Source: Elusimicrobia bacterium CG08_land_8_20_14_0_20_44_26 (GTDB taxonomy: Bacteria; CG03). Taken from it: DNA of 9,581 nt. The stretch is taken from the NCBI GenBank assembly GCA_002779055.1, contig PEXM01000049.1, forward strand, positions 1 to 9,581, in the 5' to 3' direction. Under the pieces are notes generated by a model. That model was not told where the DNA came from. It searched no databases and saw only the letters and a program-made list of their open reading frames with translations. The translations under genes were made by a program, and so were the position numbers. Positions 1-6,445 of the stretch are shown here, piece by piece (position 1 is the first letter of the stretch; each line of letters begins with the position of its first letter).

Positions 1-812
1 AGAAAAAGGTCAATGGCTTCCCCCGGCAAAACGACGGGTTTGAGAGCTTTGGCAAGATTATTGACATTCATCACGCTGATTCCTCTTATGGCTGCGACCT
101 GAGCAAGATTGAAATCATTCGTCAGCAACTTCCCCCCCAAATCGCCGCAGCATTTCAGAAGTTTCTCATCCGTATTTTGTATTTCGGGATAATCTTTTTC
201 ATAGATTTTCACCCTGACGCCGCTATCCTCTTTTTCAAGGAAATTTATTGTCTGAAGACCGCGCTTTCCGCGGGGCCTTTTTGACTCATCGTTTGAATCA
301 GCCAGCGTCTGCAATTCGTTAAGGATAAACCGCGGCACAACAATAATCTTCGGGAGAAACCCCGCTTTGGCTATGTCAACAATTCTGCCGTCAATAATGA
401 CGCAGGAATCCACAACAATGCTTTCGGGGACAAGTCTTTTTGAAGTGAAGGAAATATTCTTATCTAAAAGATACATCTCTTCTTTCTTCTTCACGGCAAA
501 AAGCATCCCGACATATCCCGCGACGATTTTTATGAGCAGCAGATACTCGTTCCACACGTTTACAATGCTGTCGCTGAAAGTGACGATTACGATGTAATCC
601 AAAATCTTGGCGAAAATCAGACCCATAATAATACCGAGAAACCCCGCGATAATATCATCCAGCGGAAGTTTTTCAATAAGCCATTCAATAAAAATGACAA
701 TGAGCGCCGCGGCCGTGCCTATCAAAATACCCTTCGGCCCCGCCGAAATCTGAAAATAACCCACAATAGGACCCAAAATAATTATCAGGATCCTCGCAAA
801 CCACATAAACAT
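1..812 (-). CDS. Membrane-anchored PIN/TRAM domain protein (YacL family), C-terminus cut by window edge
   Basis: The first 270 codons are present; the gene continues off the left edge. About four hydrophobic segments lie at residues 8-20, 27-45, 55-77 and 90-107. A PIN nuclease-like domain follows from about residue 131: VVDSCVIIDGRIVDI carries the first acidic residues, NELQTLAD the middle Glu, and LLTNDFNLAQVA the late Asp, so the acidic set expected of a PIN metal site is present. The PIN fold ends near residue 250, and a TRAM RNA-binding domain would be expected in the missing part. This TM-PIN-TRAM layout is that of the YacL family, whose substrate is poorly defined; RNA cleavage is inferred from the fold. 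The ATG at 812 is chosen because a perfect Shine-Dalgarno sits 6 bases upstream. It lies downstream of radA, as in many bacteria where radA, yacL and ispD/ispF cluster. Confidence 0.9.
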   Translation of the reverse strand, partial: MFMWFARILIIILGPIVGYFQISAGPKGILIGTAAALIVIFIEWLIEKLPLDDIIAGFLGIIMGLIFAKILDYIVIVTFSDSIVNVWNEYLLLIKIVAGYVGMLFAVKKKEEMYLLDKNISFTSKRLVPESIVVDSCVIIDGRIVDIAKAGFLPKIIVVPRFILNELQTLADSNDESKRPRGKRGLQTINFLEKEDSGVRVKIYEKDYPEIQNTDEKLLKCCGDLGGKLLTNDFNLAQVAAIRGISVMNVNNLAKALKPVVLPGEAIDLF

Positions 813-817
813 AATTA

Positions 818-825
818 ACCTCCTT
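818..825 (-). promoter_or_regulatory. Strong ribosome binding site for the PIN/TRAM gene
   Basis: Reads AAGGAGGT on the minus strand, a full eight-base match to the usual anti-Shine-Dalgarno. The GGAGG core is 6 bases before the ATG at 812. It fixes the start and suggests the gene is translated independently of radA. Confidence 0.85.
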
Positions 826-880
826 TTTTTCCCTCGGAATTAAAATAAAAAATAATAAAAGAAAAATTTCACTTATACCC

Positions 881-956
881 CTGCTGTCCTTCGGACTTCT
901 TCCGCCGTAGGCGGAGGAGATTGAGAGGTGGAACATCCGCCTCCGGTGGGGGTTTT
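881..956. repeat. Cluster of small palindromes in the radA / PIN-TRAM spacer
   Basis: Within this stretch are a 4-bp stem with 3-base loop, GTCC-TTC-GGAC (886-896), and a perfect 6-bp stem, TCCGCC-GTA-GGCGGA (901-915). It also holds one copy of a 15-bp direct repeat (914-928) and a GC-rich run, CCGCCTCCGGTGG. None is followed by a T-run on the minus strand, so this does not look like a simple intrinsic terminator for radA. The packing of several short repeats suggests a composite dispersed repeat; whether it recurs elsewhere cannot be seen here. Confidence 0.55.
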
Positions 957-996
957 TCTCTTCACTCTTCACTCTTTCATAGAGGAGATTGAGAGG
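914..996. repeat. 15-bp direct repeat pair flanking the radA stop region
   Basis: GAGGAGATTGAGAGG occurs at 914-928 and again, identically, at 982-996. The second copy lies inside the last codons of radA and encodes its final residues; the first lies in the spacer. The heptamer array sits between them. Confidence 0.8.
957..978 (-). repeat. Heptanucleotide tandem repeat (about three GAAGAGT units) after radA
   Basis: On the plus strand the units read TCTCTTC, ACTCTTC and ACTCTTTC (the last with one extra T), i.e. GAAGAGT-type units on the coding strand. The radA TGA stop (979-977) is at the start of the array. The same unit makes up the array at 2353-2387. Confidence 0.75.
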
Positions 997-2314
997 GGGC
1001 AACAAGCGCCGCCGAGAGCGCCTCGCGGATGTTTTTAACCTCAATAACTTTTATTTTATTCTTCCGGGCGGCGCCCGACGCTGGAACGATTATTTTACCG
1101 AATCCGAAACTCGCCGCCTTATCTATTCTTTCGCCGAGTCGCGAAACATTTCTTATCTCTCCCCCCAGACCTATTTCGCCCGCGAAAGCCGTATCTTTGC
1201 CGACTTTGCGCTTCGTCGAAGCCGAAGCAATAGCCGCGGCTGTGGCAAGATCCGCGGCCGGCTCATTTATTTTTATTCCTCCGGCGACATTCATATAAAC
1301 ATCGCACGATGAAAGTTTAATGTCCGTAAAACGTTCAAGTATCGCTATCACCAGATACACCCTGTTAAGTTCAAGACCCGTGACCTGCCTCCTTGGATAC
1401 TGAAACGATGTTGTGTTTATCAGCGCCTGCACTTCCGCAAGAAACACAGTTGAGCCCCCGCAGGCGGATACCACCACGCTCCCAGGAATATCGCACCGGC
1501 CGGATAAAAAATATTTTGAAGCATCAGGCACGACTTCAAGACCCCCGACGGTCATACAAAAAAGAGCAAATTCCCTCGTGTTCCCGAAACGGTTTTTTGT
1601 GGAATAAAGTATCCTGTGCGCATGATCGGAACTTTCTTCCATATACATCACAACGTCAACCATATGCTCTATGACTTTAGGCCCCTGCAGAATGCCTTCT
1701 TTTGTAATGTGCCCTGAAAGAATAAAAGAAATATTTGAATTTTTTGCTATCTCAACAATACGCACCGCCACTTCCTTCATTTCGCCGACGGAGGCGGCTA
1801 AACCCTGCCCCGGGCGGCTGCGGATTGACTGAATGGAATCTATTATAACCACATCGGGTTTTAACCTTTCTATTTCGCAGGCAACCTCGTCGAAATTCTG
1901 GGCGGCAAGAAGTTGAACTCTTCCGGCAAATGCGCAGGCGTCTTCGGAGTCGGATTTTATCCTTTCGCTTCTCATACAAATCTGACCGGGACTCTCTTCG
2001 CCGCTTACATAGAGAACTTTTTCCATTCCCGATGCCGCCTGGAGAAGAAGCGTTGATTTCCCGATGCCCGGCGCGCCGGCGATGAGGACGATGGAACCTT
2101 CCACAATTCCGCCGCCGAGAACGGCGTCAACGTTCGCTATTCCGGAAGTGATTCTTTTTCCGGAGCCGCATTTTATATCCGAAATTCTCTCCGCCTTCCT
2201 GGAATTAGCGAGAGCTTCAGATTTCTCTTCAACGCTCGTATTCCACCCGGCACAGTAAGGACACTGACCGAATTTCTGGATGGATTTATAACCGCATTCT
2301 TTACAGACAAACAT
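977..2314 (-). CDS. radA: DNA repair protein RadA (Sms)
   Basis: RadA is a RecA-like, DnaB-like ATPase that drives branch migration of recombination intermediates. The full architecture is visible in 445 residues. A four-Cys zinc finger occupies C4, C7, C18 and C21. Walker A is GAPGIGKST at 80-88, followed by VSGEES (103-108) and Walker B DVVIIDS (154-160). The RadA hallmark KNRFG is at 240-244, and a Lon-protease-like C-terminal domain runs from about 270 to 435. The start is fixed because MFVCKECGYKS is the usual RadA N-terminus, although no clear Shine-Dalgarno precedes the ATG. It follows the mlaD-like gene by 71 bp and precedes the PIN/TRAM gene. The last eight or so residues (VAPSQSPL) go past the usual end of the family and overlap a 15-bp repeat, and the TGA stop adjoins a heptamer array, so the tail may be repeat-derived. 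Confidence 0.97.
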   Translation of the reverse strand: MFVCKECGYKSIQKFGQCPYCAGWNTSVEEKSEALANSRKAERISDIKCGSGKRITSGIANVDAVLGGGIVEGSIVLIAGAPGIGKSTLLLQAASGMEKVLYVSGEESPGQICMRSERIKSDSEDACAFAGRVQLLAAQNFDEVACEIERLKPDVVIIDSIQSIRSRPGQGLAASVGEMKEVAVRIVEIAKNSNISFILSGHITKEGILQGPKVIEHMVDVVMYMEESSDHAHRILYSTKNRFGNTREFALFCMTVGGLEVVPDASKYFLSGRCDIPGSVVVSACGGSTVFLAEVQALINTTSFQYPRRQVTGLELNRVYLVIAILERFTDIKLSSCDVYMNVAGGIKINEPAADLATAAAIASASTKRKVGKDTAFAGEIGLGGEIRNVSRLGERIDKAASFGFGKIIVPASGAARKNKIKVIEVKNIREALSAALVAPSQSPL

Positions 2315-2352
2315 ATCAAAAGGAAAAATGTAGTTTAGACAATTAGTTACTC

Positions 2353-2387
2353 ACTCTTCACTCTTCACTCTTCTCTCTTCACTCTTC
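2353..2387 (-). repeat. Heptanucleotide tandem repeat (five GAAGAGT units) after the mlaD-like gene
   Basis: Five plus-strand units of ACTCTTC are seen at 2353-2359, 2360-2366, 2367-2373, 2374-2380 (TCTCTTC, one mismatch) and 2381-2387, with a partial unit ACTC at 2349-2352. The TGA stop of the mlaD-like gene (2388-2386) overlaps the last two bases of the array, so the repeat starts at the stop codon. Heptamer arrays between genes are known from cyanobacteria (STRR); here their role is unknown. Confidence 0.9.
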
Positions 2388-3723
2388 ATTTCGGCACAGT
2401 GGCGGCAATAGAACCGAGACCGAAAAGATACGGCAAATCCTCATCGTCATATACCAGATTGAGACCTATCTGAAAATCACTATTCTGCAAAACATCGCTC
2501 ACACCGGCGTTGGCGTAAAGCCAGTTTGTAAATCGCAGACGCGCGTTAACGTCCACCCACGGCTTTGTGTCTCCGTTGACCTTCCTGTCAAATCTATAAG
2601 CTTGCGAATCGAGAGACACGGACTTCAAAGGTTCAAACGAAACGCCGAACCCGCCGGCTGATTTTATGAGGCCGCCGTAAACCGTCACCTGTCCGAATAC
2701 TTTCCCTAAATACGCATTAGCCGAAACAATTTTCTGCCCTGTGCTTTGGCTAACGTCATAATCGCGTCCGTTTTTTTCCCTGATGTTAGAAACGCCCAAA
2801 TAATAAAATTTGTTTTTTCGCGGAACAATCTTTATACCGAGATCGTTTCTCATCTTGTGGTCTCCCGTGTTATAACGGATGTTGTAATCCCAGTATGTTT
2901 TTATCGCCGTCATTCTGTCAAGGACTTTTTTAGCGGAATTGGTTACATCTTTCAGATTCGTGACGGCCGATTTGACATCGCCCGCGACTTCTTCATCGTT
3001 AATCAACGTTCCGAGCGTCCCTTTGGAACTTGAAAGTTTATCCGTCATTTCGTCAATGCTTTTGAACGCGGCTTTCGCATCATCAATAAGTTCAGGCAGT
3101 TTTTTGAGGGTTGATGCAAAATCGCCGCCCTGGTCCCCGATGGCGTCGGTGAATTTTCTGATGTTTTCCGCGGTTTTTTTTATGTCCTGCACGATTGACT
3201 TAACGTCGCCTTCGTTTCCTATACCGACATCAATTTTTCTCGTTATGCTTCTCATATTATCAATGACTTCTCTTATGGAGTCCCCGAGCGGCTTCTCGCC
3301 GGCACTGGGTTTCAGCGATTCCAGTATCTCCTCCACCGACACCGAAGAAATTCCCTCAATTGTTTCACCGCTTTTTATAAAGGGTTTATCCTCATCGCCC
3401 GTATTCATCTGGAGGTACTTTGTGCCGATGAGACCTGTTGAGACAACCCTGGCGTCACAACCCTGATGAACTTTGTATTTCTGCTCAAGCCACACACGGA
3501 CTTTCGCTTTACCGCCGCCGGTTATTTCAAAACCGGTAACTTTACCGACTTTGACTCCCGCTATTTTAATGGGAGAATTGTCGGCAAGACCCGAAATATC
3601 ATTAAAAATAATGTCAAATGAATAACCGCTCTTCAACTGCACCTTCCCTAAAATAGTTATTACGACGGCAAGAACAACCGCGCCGAATAAAACAAACGCT
3701 CCCACTTTTATTTGTTCAGTCAT
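2386..3723 (-). CDS. MCE-domain lipid transport protein, MlaD-like, with long helical stalk and beta-rich C-terminal domain
   Basis: This is the periplasmic substrate-binding subunit expected for an Mla-type lipid ABC transporter. An N-terminal membrane anchor lies at about residues 8-26. The MCE domain spans about 34-110 and includes NDISGLADNSPIKIAGVKVG and TGLIGTKYL. A long helical, probably coiled-coil region follows at about 126-275, including GTLGTLINDEEV, which resembles stalks of other long MCE proteins. From about 276 to 445 the sequence becomes rich in alternating aromatic and polar residues (FYYLGVSNI, GQVTVYGGLI, ARLRFTNWLYANAGVSD, FQIGLNLVYDD), suggesting beta strands. At 445 residues it is far longer than E. 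coli MlaD (about 183). A GGGAG ribosome site lies 7 bases before the ATG. It follows mlaF by 15 bp. The C-terminal domain could be an outer-membrane or barrel-like module; this is inference from strand pattern only. Confidence 0.88.
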   Translation of the reverse strand: MTEQIKVGAFVLFGAVVLAVVITILGKVQLKSGYSFDIIFNDISGLADNSPIKIAGVKVGKVTGFEITGGGKAKVRVWLEQKYKVHQGCDARVVSTGLIGTKYLQMNTGDEDKPFIKSGETIEGISSVSVEEILESLKPSAGEKPLGDSIREVIDNMRSITRKIDVGIGNEGDVKSIVQDIKKTAENIRKFTDAIGDQGGDFASTLKKLPELIDDAKAAFKSIDEMTDKLSSSKGTLGTLINDEEVAGDVKSAVTNLKDVTNSAKKVLDRMTAIKTYWDYNIRYNTGDHKMRNDLGIKIVPRKNKFYYLGVSNIREKNGRDYDVSQSTGQKIVSANAYLGKVFGQVTVYGGLIKSAGGFGVSFEPLKSVSLDSQAYRFDRKVNGDTKPWVDVNARLRFTNWLYANAGVSDVLQNSDFQIGLNLVYDDEDLPYLFGLGSIAATVPK

Positions 3724-3738
3724 ATATCATCTCCCATT

Positions 3739-4467
3739 TTACATACCCACATTTATAAAATCTCTCAAGCTCGCGATTTCAGTTTTTTTTATATCATCCA
3801 CGGAACCCACGGTTTTTATGATGCCGTCATAAAGAAAAGCTAAACGGTGCGAAACTTTGAAAGCCGAATGCATGTCGTGCGTGACGACCACAGAGGTTAT
3901 ATTAAGGTCATTGTTGACCTTTATTATCAGGTCGCTTATGGATTCCGCCAAAAGAGGGTCAAGCCCCGTTGTGGGTTCGTCATAAAAAAGATATTTCGGC
4001 GAAGTGGCCAGCGCTCTCGCCAGCCCCACCCTTTTTTTCATGCCTCCGGAGAGAGAGGAAATAGATAATCTCTCCGTTCCGGGAAGGCTCACCATATTAA
4101 GAACTTCAGCGACGCGTCTTTTAATCTGCGATTCATTCATATTTGTAAGGCGTTTCAAACCGAATGCGACGTTTTCAAAAACACTCAAACTGTCAAAGAG
4201 CGCCGCGCCCTGAAAAAGCATTCCGAATTTCGCCTGGACTTTAAGAAGGTTGTCTTCATCTATTGCGGTTATGTCCGTTCCGTCAACAATAATGCTTCCG
4301 GAATCAGGTTTCGTAAGACCCACGATGTGTTTAAAAAGCACGGTTTTCCCCATGCCGCTGGCGCCTATTATTGTTATCACTTCCCCGTCAAAAATATCAA
4401 GGTCAACACCTTTCAGGACATCTTTACCGCCGAGCTTTTTACAGAGACCTTTTATTTCAATTCCCAT
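3739..4467 (-). CDS. mlaF: MlaF-like ABC transporter ATPase for lipid transport
   Basis: This cytoplasmic ATPase powers the MlaE permease in moving phospholipid between the inner membrane and the MCE protein. The ABC signatures appear in order in 242 residues: Walker A GASGMGKT (35-42), Q-loop FQ (85-86), signature LSGGM (139-143) followed by KKRVGLARAL, Walker B YLFYDEP (159-165), D-loop TGLD (167-170) and the switch His in VVVTHDMH (H197). The Walker A run GASGMGKTVLFKHIVGL is typical of the MlaF branch. The gene lies between the permease and MCE genes, with gaps of 8 and 15 bp, so the three form one transporter unit. No strong ribosome site is seen before the ATG, and coupling to mlaE translation is likely. 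No MlaB-like STAS partner, MlaC or MlaA gene is in the window. Confidence 0.95.
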   Translation of the reverse strand: MGIEIKGLCKKLGGKDVLKGVDLDIFDGEVITIIGASGMGKTVLFKHIVGLTKPDSGSIIVDGTDITAIDEDNLLKVQAKFGMLFQGAALFDSLSVFENVAFGLKRLTNMNESQIKRRVAEVLNMVSLPGTERLSISSLSGGMKKRVGLARALATSPKYLFYDEPTTGLDPLLAESISDLIIKVNNDLNITSVVVTHDMHSAFKVSHRLAFLYDGIIKTVGSVDDIKKTEIASLRDFINVGM

Positions 4468-4475
4468 TTTGCATC

Positions 4476-5252
4476 TTAACCTATTCCCATGCTTATCAAA
4501 AGAGAAGAAAGAAAATAATCGGTCACGAGTATCATAACCATCGCCGTAACGACGGCTCTTGTCGTTGATTTTCCCACGCCTTCCGCCCCACCGGAGGTTT
4601 CAAGGCCGTTATAGCAGCAGACCCACGCTATTATGACGGCGAAGAAACCGCTTTTTATGAAACCGTGCATGAGGTCGGATATTTCCATCTCCGTTATCTC
4701 ATCCCAGTATTTTGAAAAGGGAATACCAAGTTTATAGATAGCCACGATAAGCCCTCCGAAAATCCCCGCGCAATCCGCAAAAACGACAAGCAGAGGCAGG
4801 GCTATTATAAAAGCCAAGAACCTCGGCACAAGTATGTAGGTCACCGGCTCCGTCCCGAGAGTATGGAGGGCATCAATTTGTTCGGTCACTTTCATCGTCC
4901 CTATTTCCGCCGTCATCGCGGCGCCGGCGCGCCCCGTTACGACAATTGACGTGAGAACCGGGCCGAGTTCCAAAATCATTGAATAACCCACCGCAAGGCC
5001 CACGTAAATGGGTTCATTGAAAACGGACCTGAACGTCTCGCCCGTCTGAAGAGCCAGCACCATCCCCGTGAAGAAACCGCTGAGAAGCACAAGGGGCACG
5101 GAATTGGTCCCTATAAACAAAATCTGGTCTAATGTGTTTTTCCATTCAAGTTTTCTTTTGAAAAGTGAAACGACGGTCTTTTTAAGCAGAATTGAGGCGG
5201 CGCCAACTCCGCTGAGCATATTTCCAAGACCCGAACGCATATCAGTTAACAT
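4476..5252 (-). CDS. mlaE: MlaE-like permease of the lipid ABC transporter
   Basis: This is the integral membrane subunit that partners MlaF and the MCE protein. The conserved core is plain: ELGPVLTSIVVTGRAGAAMTAEIG, then TMKVTEQIDAL, TLGTEP, and near the end GGAEGVGKSTTRAVV. About five hydrophobic segments are visible, and the length (258 residues) fits the family. I start it at the ATG at 5252; a TTG directly upstream (5255) and an in-frame ATG five codons downstream are alternatives. No good Shine-Dalgarno is seen, and AGGA lies 13 bases upstream. The first codons are a near copy of the end of alr, and a perfect 8-bp inverted repeat ends on the first base of the ATG. The upstream spacing is therefore unusual for this compact operon, and the real start is less certain than the gene itself. 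Confidence 0.94.
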   Translation of the reverse strand: MLTDMRSGLGNMLSGVGAASILLKKTVVSLFKRKLEWKNTLDQILFIGTNSVPLVLLSGFFTGMVLALQTGETFRSVFNEPIYVGLAVGYSMILELGPVLTSIVVTGRAGAAMTAEIGTMKVTEQIDALHTLGTEPVTYILVPRFLAFIIALPLLVVFADCAGIFGGLIVAIYKLGIPFSKYWDEITEMEISDLMHGFIKSGFFAVIIAWVCCYNGLETSGGAEGVGKSTTRAVVTAMVMILVTDYFLSSLLISMGIG

Positions 5253-5319
5253 CAATAGGGACGGTTCCTATTGAACCCTTTGAACCCTCCGCCCGGTCCC
5301 AGCGCTTATCAGTTGACAT
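5234..5319. repeat. 19-bp imperfect direct repeat flanking the alr / mlaE spacer
   Basis: Plus-strand 5234-5252 and 5301-5319 match at 16 of 19 positions, and the last 13 bases match at 12 of 13 (TATCAGTTRACAT). One copy is the first codons of mlaE, the other the last codons and double stop (TGATAA) of alr. The 48 bases between hold an inverted repeat and a 9-bp tandem (TTGAACCCT at 5271-5279 and 5280-5288). Confidence 0.8.
5252..5274. repeat. Inverted repeat at the mlaE start
   Basis: TCAATAGG (5252-5259) and CCTATTGA (5267-5274) are perfect 8-bp arms around a 7-base loop (GACGGTT). On the transcript the 3' arm ends on the A of the proposed mlaE ATG. It could be a short mobile palindrome or a hairpin affecting mlaE translation; no T-run follows, so it is not an intrinsic terminator. 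Confidence 0.7.
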
Positions 5320-6445
5320 AAACCCTCGGCACTCTTTTTGATATTCCGCAGCAGATTTCGTAGTTTATCGTGCCGCACAACCCGGCGATTTCTTCCGCGC
5401 TTATTTCATTTGCGCCCTGACGACCCAAAATTACAGCGTCCTCGCCCACACAGGGGTTTTTAAGCTCGGTAACGTCAATCATCGTCATATCCATGCAAAC
5501 TCTTCCGGCTATGCGGAATCTGCGACCTCTTATAAGAACATTTCCTCTCCCGGAAAGTTCTCTTCGCACGCCGTCCGCATAACCGGCGGGAATCGTCGCA
5601 ATAACCGAATTTTTACGGGCTTTCCAGCATCCGCCGTATGAAACGGTCTCGCCTTTTTTTATTTTTCTCAAATACACGATTTTCGTCGCAAAACTCATAA
5701 CGGGCTTTGTCCCTCTGTAAGACGGATACGGTTTCAATCCGTACAAACCGAGCCCCGGCCTTATAAGATTAAAATCTGTCTGCGCAAACCTGAGAGCCGC
5801 AGTGTTGGACGCGTGAAAAAACCGCGGTTTTATTCCCGCTCGTAGAAGAGCATATTTAAGATTTCTAAACCTCTTCATTTGAGTAAGAGTGAGTTCCCTG
5901 TCGGAATCAGCCGACGGGAAATGAGTGTAAATCCCGTCAACTGAAATGTTTGAGAGCGTCGCGATTTTAATGATAATTGCGAGAGCGTTTTGAAGACCCA
6001 CTCCTGTCCTGTTCATTCCGCAGTCAACCTCAACATGGACTTTCGTCGGGGAGGATGAGATATGCGAGAGGGCCTTCGCGGAATCCAGGGAAGCGACTGT
6101 CGGAATGAGTTTGTATTCGGCGACTTTCACGTAATTTTCAAACGGATAAATGCTGCCACCGATAAGAATCGGCTTTTTTATGCCGGCGGAACGCAGCTCA
6201 ATTCCTTCCTCTATAAGCGCCACGGCGAACATTGCCACACCAAGATTCTCCAGTGTTTTAGCAATCTCAACGGCGCCGTGTCCGTAAGCGTCGGCTTTCA
6301 CAACGGCGATGACGGGAAGTTTTTTTCTGAGAGCCCTGTAATTATCCCTGAGATTTTTTAGGTCTATACGGGCTACCGTGGGCCGCAAAAACATTTCCCT
6401 TCCCGCAACAGCCCCGTATGCCTTCAAAGAAGGCGTTTGTTTCAT
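5309..6445 (-). CDS. alr: Alanine racemase
   Basis: Alr interconverts L- and D-alanine with pyridoxal phosphate, supplying D-Ala for peptidoglycan. The PLP lysine is K50 in VVKADAYGHG. DCGMNRTG (141-148) carries the conserved Arg (R146), IRPGLGLYG lies at 228-236, the second catalytic Tyr is Y270 in VSYGG, and GYADG (288-292) and VCMDM (316-320) follow. At E139, where most family members have a Lys that becomes carbamylated, this protein has Glu. The ATG at 6445 overlaps the dnaB stop as ATGA, which suggests translational coupling and is why I use it. Codon 18 (ATG at 6394, after purine-rich GGGAAGGGAA) is a credible alternative, since most Alr proteins begin shortly before the RPTVARIDL-like motif. 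The gene ends with tandem stops TGA TAA. Confidence 0.95.
   Translation of the reverse strand: MKQTPSLKAYGAVAGREMFLRPTVARIDLKNLRDNYRALRKKLPVIAVVKADAYGHGAVEIAKTLENLGVAMFAVALIEEGIELRSAGIKKPILIGGSIYPFENYVKVAEYKLIPTVASLDSAKALSHISSSPTKVHVEVDCGMNRTGVGLQNALAIIIKIATLSNISVDGIYTHFPSADSDRELTLTQMKRFRNLKYALLRAGIKPRFFHASNTAALRFAQTDFNLIRPGLGLYGLKPYPSYRGTKPVMSFATKIVYLRKIKKGETVSYGGCWKARKNSVIATIPAGYADGVRRELSGRGNVLIRGRRFRIAGRVCMDMTMIDVTELKNPCVGEDAVILGRQGANEISAEEIAGLCGTINYEICCGISKRVPRVYVN

Noticed and set aside
685..1044. Minus-strand frame of 119 codons bridging radA and the PIN/TRAM gene
   Set aside because: It overlaps both real genes in another frame, is basic and low-complexity, and crosses the repeat island; an out-of-frame shadow.
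2939..3466. Open plus-strand frame of 175 codons opposite the mlaD-like gene
   Set aside because: It is a Ser/Leu-rich antisense shadow of a well-supported coding gene, with no ribosome site or recognisable domain.
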